NCBI GenBank assembly: GCA_020726505.1
Contig: JAHLEZ010000026.1
Coordinates: 620,001-684,000 of the forward strand
Length of the DNA: 64,000 nucleotides
Source of the DNA: Leptodontidium sp. MPI-SDFR-AT-0119
Lineage: Eukaryota; Ascomycota; Leotiomycetes; Helotiales; Leptodontidiaceae
Direction of reading: 5' to 3'
In this document: positions 33,920-44,572 of the stretch, in pieces
Position numbering within the stretch: the stretch's first letter is position 1
How the letters are laid out: every line of letters begins with the position of its first letter
The notes under the pieces: model-generated
What the model was told of the DNA's origin: nothing
Database searches by the model: none
What the model saw: only the letters and a program-made list of their open reading frames with translations
Position numbers and translations under genes: made by a program

Positions 33920-34775
33920 AATGGTAGTGATGAAGGTGGTGGTGAATCATAAAAAGCTTTAAAGCTTTAATGTATATTAGTACCATCCGAGAATTGCATT
34001 CAAAATAAATGATTTATGCGATATTACTTTCCGAACTTTCATTTTGCGATTAGTAAATATATTAGTAAATAATAATCTAAGTCTTTTGCTTTTACTTGTC
34101 AATTACATATAAAGCTTATTTTCTACATATTTTCTTTTTTATTGCTTATAATTAATTTAATATAACTATATACTATGCCCTTATTAAGTTAAACTTTATA
34201 TATATTGGGTTTTTATTGGGTACCCAACCCACCCATTGGGTTACCCAACCCAAGTCACGTGCCCCATTGGGGCCCCAACCCATACGTTGGGTTGGGTTGG
34301 GTTACCCATGGGGCCCCAAGTGCGCAGCCTATTGAGTCTCGTTTGCGCCCTGGACGTTTTGTGACAAGGTATTCACACGCAACGGCCCGCCTAGCACATC
34401 GAGAGCAAGTTGGCTTCTCTTTTGAACTTTGTTAGTCATTGATTGCCAGTACGTTTATTTGATCTCTACCTTTATTGCACTTGACTTTAGACAACGAACA
34501 GGCTTGACAACTGTCTCGGATCTTGGAAGTGGTAGAGCCAGTGAGCACTGGGGCAGTAGTGCCGAGACTATGGAGAGAAGTTGAAGGCATGGTAACAACA
34601 ACATGGAATGGGGCTCAGGTTGCCTAGTTAGGATGTCACCAAGCAAGATAGAAGTAGGGCTGATATGTACTTATAGCGTCACTGGCCTTTATCGCAATCC
34701 TGGAATTTGACAATGAGCTATTGGCTACCTACACATAGACTCAGAAGCAATATTTCGACTGGGTGGGTTGGTTTT
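33920..34775. other. AT-rich stretch and GGGTTGGG/CCCAACCC palindromic repeats
   Basis: 33960-34200 is AT-rich with a tandem AAAGCTTTA motif. 34205-34325 consists of alternating TTGGGT and ACCCAA runs, several mutually complementary (GGGTACCC, GGGGCCCC), so the strand could fold into hairpins or G-rich structures. The open frame across it is not thought to be a gene. 34440-34775 shows nothing recognisable. Confidence 0.5.
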
Positions 34776-34871
34776 TACGGAGGTACTTGCTAGCTCTGGC
34801 AATGTCTCACCGGACGAAGGAATAAAACCCCGCAAAAACAGGGGCTAAAACATATCAGCTGTACCTCCATA
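34776..34871. mobile_element. MITE family 2 derivative carrying a piggyBac-like terminus
   Basis: Ends TACGGAGGTAC and GTACCTCCATA match the ends of the MITE at 35218-35425, and 34826-34871 resembles its right arm (GCAAAAACAGGGG, CAGCTGTACCTCC). Between them, 34787-34825 matches the right terminus of the 22.2-24.6 kb element (TTGCTAGC, GGCAATGTCTCACCGGACGA). Confidence 0.6.
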
Positions 34872-35002
34872 GACAACAAACACCAGCTCGGGTCATAGTC
34901 AAATTCTAATAAATGGGGCAAAAATATGTAGTGGGAATCTGACAGCTCGTAGCTGGCTATCAGAACCGGTTAAATAATAAACGCGCTTATCGCAGACGCG
35001 TA

Positions 35003-35149
35003 CGTAAGGGGATGGAAGGTGGGTCTCGCCCACTGCCTTTACCTTTTGAGGAAATTCATGGAGAAATTTCTAGAAATCCAGACAATTAATTGGAAGAATA
35101 ACCTTGCTGTTGACAAGGGAGGGCGAGACCCACCTCCCACCCCCTTCCG
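35003..35149. mobile_element. MITE family 1, copy 2
   Basis: TA-flanked 147-bp inverted-repeat element. Ends CGTAAGGGGATGGAAGG / CGGAAGGGGGTGGGAGG (right end reversed), followed by the shared inner block TGGGTCTCGCCC on both sides. No coding capacity. Confidence 0.88.
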
Positions 35150-35217
35150 TACCTTTTAAGGGTCGACTGTAACCAATTCAATTGGTGGAAACGGTAGGAC
35201 GTGCATTACACGGTGTA

Positions 35218-35425
35218 CGGAGGTACAGCTGTTATGTATTCCCCCCTGTTTTTGCTGGGGAACCCGGCTGCTGTGCAGCTTTCCTTATTAGAGTAGTAAC
35301 TACTCGGCGCGCCGTGGCTTGTGCGCACCAAATCTCTTGTTTGTTTATAACCCGATCAAGTAAAGTGCACAGCAGCCGGGGTCCCCAGCAAAAACAGGGG
35401 GGAATACATAACAGCTGTACCTCCG
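35218..35425. mobile_element. MITE family 2, complete copy
   Basis: 208 bp between TA dinucleotides (35216-35217, 35426-35427) with almost perfect inverted repeats of about 60 bp starting CGGAGGTACAGCTGTTATGT; the only clear mismatch in the arms is GGAACCC versus GGACCCC. The near identity of the arms suggests a recent insertion. Confidence 0.88.
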
Positions 35426-35620
35426 TACGTTTGGTGCTGTGGGTCTTGCGCTATGAGGTTGGGTACTTGCACGTACCGCCAGCATGAAGCCCTCCTAACG
35501 TACCGACCGTCCTTTAAACGGACGGTCAGTCCGGAGGTGGAGTAGAATGATATAAGCCAATATTCAATGAAAATGCCAATGATCTCATTGCCCTACTACG
35601 AAAGAATATCTCTCATCATC

Positions 35621-37183
35621 ATGGATACCTTGGCCCAACTTGAAAGCTTCAGCAACGACCTTGCTATTGCCGTGAAAGATCTGGCAACACATTCTCAGAT
35701 TGCCAGCACTCAGTACGATTTGAACGGTGCGCCACGCGCCAACTCGGCCCTCGACGCCTTTACCACCACCAATGAAGAGGTGGAGCTCGCGACAACGAGA
35801 ATCTTATCAAGTGCTACCAAAATCAGAGCACTAGTTCAAGGGCCAACAGAGTTTCTCAAGCAGCTTGCAACTCAGGTTTGTACACTTTCAATAAGGGTTC
35901 TGGGAGTTGATTTTGACTTTCTCAGGGTGAAATCCTGGCATGCATACGATGGTTTGGCGAATTCCAGATTTTGGCTTGCATTCCCTTGGGTCGAAGCGCT
36001 CTTATCACCGATGTGGCAGAACTATCAAGCGTTCCAGAAGGACTGCTAAGCCGCATTGTTCGTCTGACGGCCACAGTTGGCTTTCTATCTGAACCGCAGC
36101 CTGGTCACGTCGCTCACACATCGTTATCAGGGTCGTTCGTGTCTGATCCTTCTTTCTTGGACGCCGGCATGTTCCTCGCAGAATCCGCCATGCCAGCAGC
36201 ACTTAAAATGGCAACCGCCACGCAGAAGTTTGCCGGCTCAGATTCCCCCACGGAAACCGCGTGGAATATACATGCTGCACTGGACCAGCCATTCCATGTT
36301 GTCGGCGGGGAAAAGCCGAAACTCAATCGGCAGCATTCGTCCTATCTTCGCCACGCCGCGGGTGTCCATACGGATGAAGAGGTAGTGGCGTTGCTCTCGA
36401 AACTCAACTGGTCGAGGCTATGGAATCCTTCCATGGTTGAGGTGAGTGTCTTCCCGTTTCCGCAATAATGTGCACCAGGACTGTTCCTCGCTAATCCGGG
36501 ACATTTGCTACCGCCAGGTAGGCGCACAGTCCATGAAGCTGGCCCAATGCCTTGCAAACCTTCATCCCGGGCTAAAGATTGTGGTTCAAATAAAGAAAAC
36601 GCCATCCAGCACGGCATCCAGCACGGCAATCGCCACGCTACTCACGGATCGGCACCTTCTTGGGCTAGCGAACGGTGACGCCGCGACTACCCCTCCTGCT
36701 ACCACCACCACCACCACCACCGTCAGCGGACGAATTACTGTCATGACCTACACCGTAGATGCACCTCAATCTGTTGCCAATGCGGCTGTCTACATCCTCC
36801 ACCTTCCGCCGTCACGTAATTTGCTACAGGCTCAAATAAAGGAGTATATGGAGGTTCTTCGGGCCAGCAGCGGTGTCATGATTCTGCTTACCTTTCGTCT
36901 GCTGCCAGAGCCAGGCACCAGGTCGGCCGACGGGTGCGATCCAGACACCGAGTCAGTGGCGCGTGGCCGCGACCTCAGCATGCTCCAGCTGGCCAATGAG
37001 TCTGAGATGGAAATGGCCGAGGTGCTTGATGTGGTAGACTTGGCAAGAGACGGCTTGGGGAAGCTTGTTGTGACAGATCGGGTTCGTTCGAGGAAAGGTC
37101 TCGTCGTCGCCCTGGTCGTTAAGCATCAAGCTTACGTCAATGCCTCTCAAGTCTTGGGTAGCTTGTCACCTGACATGTTCTGA
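35621..37183 (+). CDS. O-methyltransferase-like protein with degenerate SAM motif
   Basis: Exons 35621-35875, 35926-36441 and 36518-37183 (introns 50 and 76 bp, both phase 0) give 478 aa from MDTLAQLESFSNDLA; an in-frame ATG at 35567 would add 18 residues. The helical N-terminal dimerisation region (EEVELATTRILSSATKIRAL), winged-helix part (LSSVPEGLLSRIVRL, DEEVVALLSKLNW) and C-terminal fold match fungal class-I O-methyltransferases. The glycine-rich SAM loop expected after exon 2 reads VEVGAQSMKLAQCL, lacking the GxGxG pattern, so catalysis is doubtful. A (ACC)n run gives seven Thr near residue 320. Such proteins usually sit in secondary-metabolite clusters; the NRPS relic lies 2 kb upstream. 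Confidence 0.72.
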
Positions 37184-38136
37184 TCGAGTATTTGCAGTTT
37201 CTCACAATAAAATCTTGCTGGCTCTTCATTTCTTAGAAAGTGTGAAGGAACTTCTCGGAAAATCATCAGGCCAGTGGCGACATTTCGGGATCCATCCGTA
37301 TGTTTCTTGTGTGTATGGTCTTTGTGGTCTTGATGCTACAGTGGGTGCAGAGGACCTCACGGGATGGAACTCTAATCAGATGGCTTTGAAAATCTAATCT
37401 TCCGTAGGATTCCATCCCTGTTGCATGAGGATAGCTGCTCCCCGCCTTTACTGTACGTCCCGCCTTAAGGGCACTGCAGAGCCAGGACCTAAGCCACTTT
37501 GGGGTCAGCTCTCGGGTGCAATGGTGAGCGCCATCAGGCTGGTGGCGTATTCCTTCGGGGCATAGGGACATATCGTTGCTCTCACAAGGAATTTTACGGC
37601 ATGAAGTTATTGGAGATATCGTTTTCATACATAGAGTACCCTGTAATTCAATGACTCAAGAAATGGATACTCACGTTGCCGATAGTGGAGCGGATGGGGC
37701 CGGTTCCTCAAAGTCATCCTCCTGAAAACGGTCGAGTATCAAAAGCACGTCGCCTTCTGGGTCTACTGTAAGCCCCCAGGCACCTACTTTTCACATGCTT
37801 GCCAAGCTACTTGTTATCACCTAAAGCAGAACCTTGCCGAGCGCAGCGAATGACATCGTGCTAGCTCCAACTTCGAAACCTTATCTATGTGACTTCACGC
37901 CTCCGCTTGCCAGCGTCTGCGTCTGCTTTCCTTCCTGCCGCAGCGATTGCTTGCTTGTCTTGGAGTGCGCAGCAGATCGAGTTGCGTTGCGTTGCCTGGC
38001 GTTGCTTCTGACTGCACCTCCAGTCCTATACAGGAGATCGGGAAGCCGGAAGTCGAAAGCGAAGTACAAAGATCGATCTGACAACTCCTTCAACAACACG
38101 AGCTTGCAAAACCAGCTGCAAGCTCGACGTGAAGGG
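37184..38136. other. Intergenic, no supported gene
   Basis: Short overlapping frames only. The last 300 bp, with several GC-rich TTGCGTTGC direct repeats near 37980, form the upstream region of the SPX gene. Confidence 0.4.
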
Positions 38137-39238
38137 ATGAAGTACGGCCAGACTTTCTATGCGCAATCTGTGCCACAATGGGCGCCATGTGAGTCTTCCA
38201 ATGTCTGACTTGTCAACGACATGCCAGCGATTTCACGCCCTCGCGGATCACTAACTACAACTTTCGCAGACAATGTCGATTATGACGAATTGAAGAACCT
38301 TATCAAAGTCAATACCACGAAAGACCAGGCGCAGGCGATTGCGATCCCCGGACAGGCAGATCCGAGTTTGGAGAAGTTCGAGACTGCGTTCTTCAATGAC
38401 TTTTCCAGCGAGCATGACCGCGTGGAGCTTTTCGTGAAGAGCAAGGCAGATGAAATCAGTCGCCGTCTTCATATGCATTCACTCTGCGAACTTGATGGCT
38501 GTTGCTATCCGGTGCCAGAGTATCTCCAGAAGGTTGTCTTACGACTACTTGCCCGGACAACCCGATCGAGCGATCGCGACATCTCCCAAAACCAGCGAGA
38601 CAGAATCGCGAATTACCATGTTCAAATCGAAAGGTAGGAATCAAATCTACGTGCTGTGGAAATTCGAAGTTGACATATCTAGGTGCGGTGACGACATCCG
38701 GTCCCTCGAGCGATTCGTATCAGCTCAAATGGTGGCATTTCACAAGATCATAAAGAAATATAAGGTAAGCCGCGCTGCATGATAATTTGGGAGCAGGTGC
38801 TGATTTAATGCATAGAGATGGACAGGGTCAAGCGCACTCGGAGAACGATTTAATGACGAGGTGTTGAACAATCCCAAGAGTTTAGTACGACGTGACTTCA
38901 CGGTTCTTCTGTCACAATACCAGGATCTTTCTATAAACCTGCACAAAAAAAATAAAAAATTTGCGAAGGGCATGTACCAATCGCGGCCTAAGCTCGTCCG
39001 CAAAATCATCAGTAAAATATTATTAAAGTATTCCAGAATTCGCCTGACATTGAAATCTATTATTCCAAGTTTACTCATAATGCTTCCGGGACCACCTTTT
39101 CCATTAAGAGATATTCAGACGCTGGAGTCAGGGACTTCAATACCATCTTCTGGCCCCAGATCGGACCCATCCTTCTCTATTCGCACAAATAGTTCTGCAA
39201 GAATAAGACCCATGGCACCGAAGCCGATTCCCAAGTAA
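38137..39238 (+). CDS. SPX-domain protein, probably C-terminally truncated
   Basis: Exons 38137-38188, 38270-38633, 38683-38764 and 38816-39238 join in frame (introns 81, 49, 51 bp). The N-terminus MKYGQTFYAQSVPQWAPYNV, VDYDELKNLIKVNTTKDQAQ, VELFVKSKADEISRRL and the lysine-rich helix FHKIIKKYKRWTGSS are a typical SPX domain, which binds inositol pyrophosphates and senses phosphate. After SQYQDLSINLHKK (about 38940) the sequence becomes AT-rich and unlike the long fungal SPX proteins of the Vtc5/YDR089W type; the last 40 codons are simply the antisense of the convergent MFS gene. So the SPX unit is intact but the remainder appears lost and replaced by neighbouring sequence. Confidence 0.75.
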
Positions 39239-40951
39239 AGAGCACCTCTAATACCGGCGAGGTTGTCTGACGTTTTTGACTTGTTTAAATATCTTTCGAC
39301 GGTTCCGCCAAAACCAACCCCGGCGCTGATCCCATAATTGAGAAGAGTTCCAATCAGAGAACCGGCAATCCCCTGTTGACTCCGCTTAACGCTATTGCTC
39401 GCAATGGTCTGGCTCGCAGTGAAGACGAAATCTGGAGAGAACGCTGCCAAGACAACCGCAGGAAAAATGCCCGCCCAATACGTCTGCTGTGCTGGCATCC
39501 TGGAGAGAATGGCGTTCGAGGCCATCATTAGTCCAGCGCCCGCAGCCAAAAGGTGCTGTGCGTCAACTTTGCGGACCAGGTATGCTGCCAGAAATGCAGC
39601 CAGAGTCGCGCATACCGTGAAAGGCTGTATGTATGCCGAAGCCGTTAAAATGCTGGTTTTCCGGACGTCTAAGATCCAAATGTTCATAAACCAAAGTGCC
39701 ACGCCAAAGGCCATGAAGTTGAATAGTGCCGAAAGAATCAAGGCTGCAAATGAGGGAGCAGTCCAGATATCAAGCGGAAGAATTGGCTCCGGCGCCGTCT
39801 TTATTCTCCAGTAAAAAGCACCAAAGTGAAGCATTGAGACGATCAGGAGGATATACTCATAAGCAGGTTCCCAGCCGACAAGGGCAGATTGACTATGTTG
39901 GTGGTTAGCCTCGGGATGTCCAGTAAGAAGCTATAGATGGAGCTCACTTCCACACAAAATTGAATAGAATCAGTCCTGCCACTCCAAGGTAAGCCCCAAG
40001 CCAGTCTACACGTGCTTCTTTAATTGGAATCCTGGGTGCTTTAGGCACAACGAGGAAAGCAGTGCCATATATTAGTGACCCAAGGACCGCCCTTGGCCTC
40101 AGTTAGCGATTATTCGGCAACGGCTAGGGACGGTCATGTGTACATAAAGATGAAGACGTATTTCCAGGGTGTGAGCTGAACGAATAACCCAGCGAAAACA
40201 CTTCCTCCCGCCGCTCCGATAGGACCCATGGCACCAAACAAGCCAAAGGCAATGTTTCGAATTTTCCCGGGTGGAAATGTAATGGCCAGGAGTGCTACAA
40301 TATTAGGAACCATCACACCTCCCCCAACTCCGCAAAGAGCTCGAAAAACACACAACGCAATGACATTCGGCGCCCAGGCACTCACAAGCATCCACAGCGT
40401 CCACCAGACTGATCCGGCCAGGTAGACAAGCCGATGTCCGTAAACGTCACCCAGGCGGCCGCCAATGAGGACAAAGGTACCTTGAGTCATGCTTTGACTT
40501 TTTTTTAGAATTTCTTGAGCGGAGCATGCATGGGGTGCTAGGACGTACGAATATGAGGCTACGATCCACGCCGCACCTCCGGCGTCACTCCCCAATGACT
40601 TCGCAATAGAGAGGCCGCCCGCAATTCCTACTCCGAAGGGGATAATCTGTCCGTGTTTCTTGGTTAAATTGAAAGCATGAATGCCAAGCAGAGCGGTCTT
40701 CGTACCTGCACTGCTTGTGAGAGGATCAGAGAGACCAGAATCGCCAATTGTTGGCCACGCCCTTGGCGCATCAGGCCAGCATTCTCAGTTTCCTAAAACC
40801 CCACGAACTCGGAGTTAGTAAATCTCTCTCTTTCATATCAATCAGAAAGCGGAAAAGAATGACCTAGGAATCCCGGGACCTTCCAGACGCGCACAATAAG
40901 CACCAGGAAAAGCATTGCTCCGACAACGCGAGATTTGCTTACCGATGGCAT
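39115..40951 (-). CDS. MFS transporter, DHA2 drug:H+ antiporter type
   Basis: Plasma-membrane proton antiporter of the DHA2 group. Six exons join in frame: 40943-40951 (MPS only), 40706-40792, 40549-40646, 40144-40491, 39948-40091 and 39115-39892; introns of 150, 59, 57, 52 and 55 bp carry GTAAGC, GTACGA, GTACGT, GTACAC and GTGAGC donors. Product 487 aa. Motifs: loop 2-3 GGRLGDVYGHR, TM4 VFRALCGVGGGVMVPN, motif C-like GPIGAAGGSVFAGLF, followed by further hydrophobic segments up to LGIGFGAMGLILAELF. The tiny first exon explains an otherwise missing start. No damage seen. Divergent from the epoxide hydrolase at 41685; the tail overlaps the end of the SPX frame by 124 bp. Confidence 0.9.
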
Positions 40952-41684
40952 CGTCGGCGAGTTTAAGCATTGAATGTGTTGTTATGAGTACCTCCATATA
41001 TTTCTATGAGGTTTTGACCTTGTATGTATCTAAATTCAACCATTCGTAAACTCCTATTTTACTAGTAGCCTTCGGCCGTATGCATACGGCCGTAAGCAAC
41101 ACGGCCGAATTAGTAGTACGGCTGTCCTATATACGTCCGTAGACATCACCGTATCTCCGAGACCTGCCAACAGAATGGAGACTCAGAAAGTCAAAACTTG
41201 CAGCTTCAGGGAGAGAGTTTCGGACTCGTACATATATGATGGGCGGGCGATTATGAACACAAGGGCCCAGTGTCTGCAGATTCGGATGTTAGTAATCGTT
41301 ACGGAAGTCAGAATGAGACCCAAAGGGCCGAAAGCAACGTTTATCTTCAGGGGGAGAGGGGAGATAGTAATCATGCCGGTGGGGACGAGAAGCTGTTCTC
41401 CTTCTGTCTCGAAGCGAACTAATTATCTTCGCTCGAAAGAGCTCCACTATAACATGACCAGTTTTTTGACCAGCTTCCCCACAGATCCCCACTGGCTTGT
41501 TTGACGAAGCGGCATTGTTGACAAATTTTGCAATCTGACGTCGGAAATGACCGCGGCTTGGAGTGTCGTCACTCATAAAGAACGTTAAGCCAGGGGGCAA
41601 AGTCATTCAATTCGAAAGAACTTATTCGACTGCACCTTGTTCTAAGTCGCAAATTCTAAATCCTCTCGGTACTGATCAGCAACC
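40952..41684. promoter_or_regulatory. Divergent promoter between MFS transporter and epoxide hydrolase
   Basis: Contains a perfect 20-bp palindrome CGGCCGTATGCATACGGCCG at 41073-41092 and, just after, further CGGCCG and TACGGC copies (41101-41125). CGG/CCG inverted repeats are typical half-sites of Zn2Cys6 regulators. Their location between divergent transporter and enzyme genes suggests co-regulation; function not shown. Confidence 0.55.
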
Positions 41685-42749
41685 ATGGCAGTCCTCTCCC
41701 CCAATACCTTCACCTCCAAGAGTACCGGGAAGCAACACTTCTATCTCACGGCCGGCCCATCAAATGAACCACTCATTATATTCCTGCACGGCTGGCCAGG
41801 GATCGCTCTGACGTGGAAGTACCAACTTCAAGCTTTCGCGGGCCTGGGATTCTACGTGGTCGCACCAGACATGCCAGGCTACGGTCAAACATGGACATCC
41901 AAAGACCCTGGCGAATTCGCATTGGAAAAGCTTGTACCGCAATATCTCGAACTCCTTGAGCACGTGGGAAGGAAGGAGGCTATCTGGTGTGGGCACGATT
42001 GGGGCTGCGGTCCGTTGTGGGCGATTGCGAACCACCACCCCGAAGTCTGCAAGGCAGTTGTCGGAATGTCGGTGCCCTATCGAACCCTCGAACTGGGGTT
42101 GGACTACATGATTCCCTATCTCGATCGAGAGCTGTACCCGGAAGACGAGTTTCCCTACGGCCAATTCGATTACCAGGTTTTCTACCAAGAGAATCCTGAA
42201 GCTGCAACTCGGCAATTCGAGTCCGATATTCCCAACTACGTCCGATTGCTATTTTCAAAGGGCCAGGAGAAAGGTAGTCGGGAACGCTCCTTCACAACCA
42301 ACACTAGAAAGAACGGAGGTTGGTTTGATGGCCCCAATACCGTTGTCCCAGACATTCCTCTCGAAATGACCGTCATCGACGAGGAACTCCGCAGCGAGCT
42401 GGTCGCGAGTCTGACCAAGAACGGCTTCCACGGTGCAACTAACTGGTATCTCAACCATCCTGCGAACGAGAAGTACGGGCTTGAGAAGGGGGTGAATAAC
42501 GGGGTGCTGAAGATGCCGGTGCTATTTATACATACTGAATACGACACTATCTGTCAGACGGCGCATAACCCAAGAGCGGGGCTGCAGATGCGAGAGCATT
42601 GTGAGAATCTGTCTGAGTTCGTGATCAAGGCTGCGCATTGGGGGATGTTGGAGTGCCCCGATAAGACAAATGCCGGAATGGTTCAGTGGATCTTGGAGAA
42701 AGTTAGAGACTGGTGGCCTGGGCCAGAGTCGAGGGCGAGTGTGCTTTAA
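41685..42749 (+). CDS. Soluble epoxide hydrolase (alpha/beta-hydrolase fold)
   Basis: Intact single-exon 354-aa protein. Oxyanion motif HGWPG at residues 35-39, nucleophile Asp105 in CGHDWGCG, catalytic His318 in AAHWGMLECP, an acidic residue in HTEYDT (Asp287), and lid tyrosines in FDYQVFYQ (164-168) and NWYLNHP (255) that would polarise the epoxide. It hydrolyses epoxides to diols by covalent ester chemistry. No signal peptide, so cytosolic. The divergent MFS transporter and shared palindromic promoter suggest detoxification or a biosynthetic role; the natural substrate is unknown. Confidence 0.92.
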   Translation: MAVLSPNTFTSKSTGKQHFYLTAGPSNEPLIIFLHGWPGIALTWKYQLQAFAGLGFYVVAPDMPGYGQTWTSKDPGEFALEKLVPQYLELLEHVGRKEAIWCGHDWGCGPLWAIANHHPEVCKAVVGMSVPYRTLELGLDYMIPYLDRELYPEDEFPYGQFDYQVFYQENPEAATRQFESDIPNYVRLLFSKGQEKGSRERSFTTNTRKNGGWFDGPNTVVPDIPLEMTVIDEELRSELVASLTKNGFHGATNWYLNHPANEKYGLEKGVNNGVLKMPVLFIHTEYDTICQTAHNPRAGLQMREHCENLSEFVIKAAHWGMLECPDKTNAGMVQWILEKVRDWWPGPESRASVL

Positions 42750-42837
42750 TGCTGCGAGACTGAGTCCGCCCCTGATAGATATTACCTCGATGGAGTTCAT
42801 GCCAGGTGATCATGGGAGGTGCATCGCTTCGTAAATC

Positions 42838-43480
42838 ACTAGCTTCTTTTTTAATAAACAATTAAACAGTCGCCTGTTTTAATTTAATAACTCTTTAAAA
42901 GTAACATTATTAATAAATCTTTTACAACTAGTTTACTTTACAAAGCCTTTATAATTAACTTACTTTTAAAGAAATCGTCAGAGCTGTTATTAACTTAGAG
43001 CTTTTTAATAAAACTCTCGCCTTTTTTAGAAATTTAAGCTACTTTCGACTTTAATTAACGCTTACTTTTAAAAAGTACTTTATTTAATAATAAAACAACT
43101 ACTTACTTAATTAACTTTATAAATCTTTTAATTCTGAAAAGCTTCGTAAAAACTTTAATTAACGACGTTATTAAAGTTAAAATTATAAGCTTGCTTATTT
43201 TAAGACGTAAAAGGCGCCTCTTCAAAGGTGATTTTAACAGGGAAAATACCCTTAATATTGTCGATTTAACGTTAATAGACGTAATTATAATAAAAGACTT
43301 TAATATTAATTTTATTTTAAAAGCGTTTAATATAACAGTTTAAATTCTACATTACGCGTAAAACTTATAAAAAACTAAAACGTTATTGAACTTAACTGTT
43401 TTTTTTTAAAAAAAATACAAGCCTTTTAACTACTCTTTAATATCATCAGTTACCCGTATATTATTAAAAGGTTTAACCCC
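42838..43480. repeat. Extremely AT-rich block, probably RIP-degenerated repeat
   Basis: Dominated by TTAATAA/TTTAAAG words with almost no CpA or CpG, unlike neighbouring genes. No frame. This is what heavily RIPed transposon DNA looks like; the original family cannot be recognised. It directly adjoins the mitochondrial insertion. Confidence 0.6.
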
Positions 43481-43589
43481 CGGACTTTTAATGTTTTCTA
43501 TAATTTTCTAACTTCAAAAAATAAGCTTTTCCATAAACTGATTTGTAAATTTTAGGCTATTTAATTTTAATAGGTGATGAAGGTATAAG

Positions 43590-44268
43590 AATTTTTTTCT
43601 TTGAAATGTTTTACAGATTCAAATTTAACTTGATTGAATTTAAGATAGTCTATAGGTTTTCAGCTTGAAATCTTATTAAGAAACATAATACGTTTTTCAT
43701 CTTCTGTCAAAGTATTTGTTTCCACTAAGCTTGTTAAATATATATAATAAGTATTTAATAGCTCTATTTCTAAAGAGTTAGCGTATTTGTTAATAATGGA
43801 GATAGTATATAATTCATATAAGTTATCATGGTCACCTAATATAGAAAATTCTTCTCAACTTAAAGGTCTATTATATTTTATTATGGCTTTACCTTCACAA
43901 TTATATTTAACAAATCTTTTCAAACCATAACGAGGATAATATTTTTTTTTTTAGCCTTTCGTAATTCTGAGATAATAACATACCCTCTGCATTAAGAACA
44001 TAAAATGTTATCAATACTTTGTTGCTCGTATGTTTTAATTCTCCCCTACCTATGAAAACTTTTTTTGTAGATACTCGTCTGAATCTAATAAGTAATTGCT
44101 TAGTCTTATTTTGCATTAAATTTTGGTTAAATTGGGTTGTTTAGATAAGGTTGTTTTACCTTTTTTGTCAAACAATATAGGTAAATTTTGATCTCAATCT
44201 AATTGAGAAAAATTATCAATATTTCCTGGTGTTTTTAAGTTCTTCATGTTGTTTTTTATAATGTTCAT
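43590..44268 (-). pseudogene. rps3: Nuclear copy of mitochondrial rps3-like ORF (NUMT)
   Basis: Minus-strand AT-rich coding that makes sense only with the mitochondrial code (TGA = Trp): MNIIKNNMKNLKTPGNIDNF.., then after a frame change FIGRGELKHTSNKVLITFYV, followed by FVKYNCEGKAIIKYNRPLS-W-EEF, LYTISIINKYANSLEIELL, and KISS-W-KPIDYLKFNQVKF. The KHTSNKV-I-FYV block and the position inside an LSU rRNA intron match the fungal mitochondrial ribosomal protein S3 family. Frameshifts near 44118 and around 43930 (poly-A run) mark it as dead. Hand identification; a search against mitochondrial rps3 would settle it. Confidence 0.7.
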
Positions 44269-44572
44269 TATTTTGCTTAACCTTTAAGCTCGGGTTAAGT
44301 CTATTTTATTAATATTTATAGTATTAATTATTGGTTTCTTATTGTCTTTAAAGACAATATAACATTTAGAATATTATAAAAGAAGAGAAAAATGTTGGAT
44401 TTTTATTAAGGATTATCTAACATAACAAACCTTAGAGTCGTTGAACGTCTTTACTTTAAGTAAAATTCGCTTCAAGTTAACTATAAAAGTCTTTCTTGAA
44501 ATTAACCCAATTAATACAATCTTTATTATTTTAAAAATAAATAAAGATTGAGGGACAATAGGCGATTGTTGT

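Noticed and set aside
34205..34435. 76-codon open frame over the TTGGGT block
   Set aside because: Composition reflects the repeat; no start context, domain or splice continuity.
41175..41504. 109-codon frame in the divergent promoter
   Set aside because: No domain, overlaps frames on both strands, and sits between two clear start sites.
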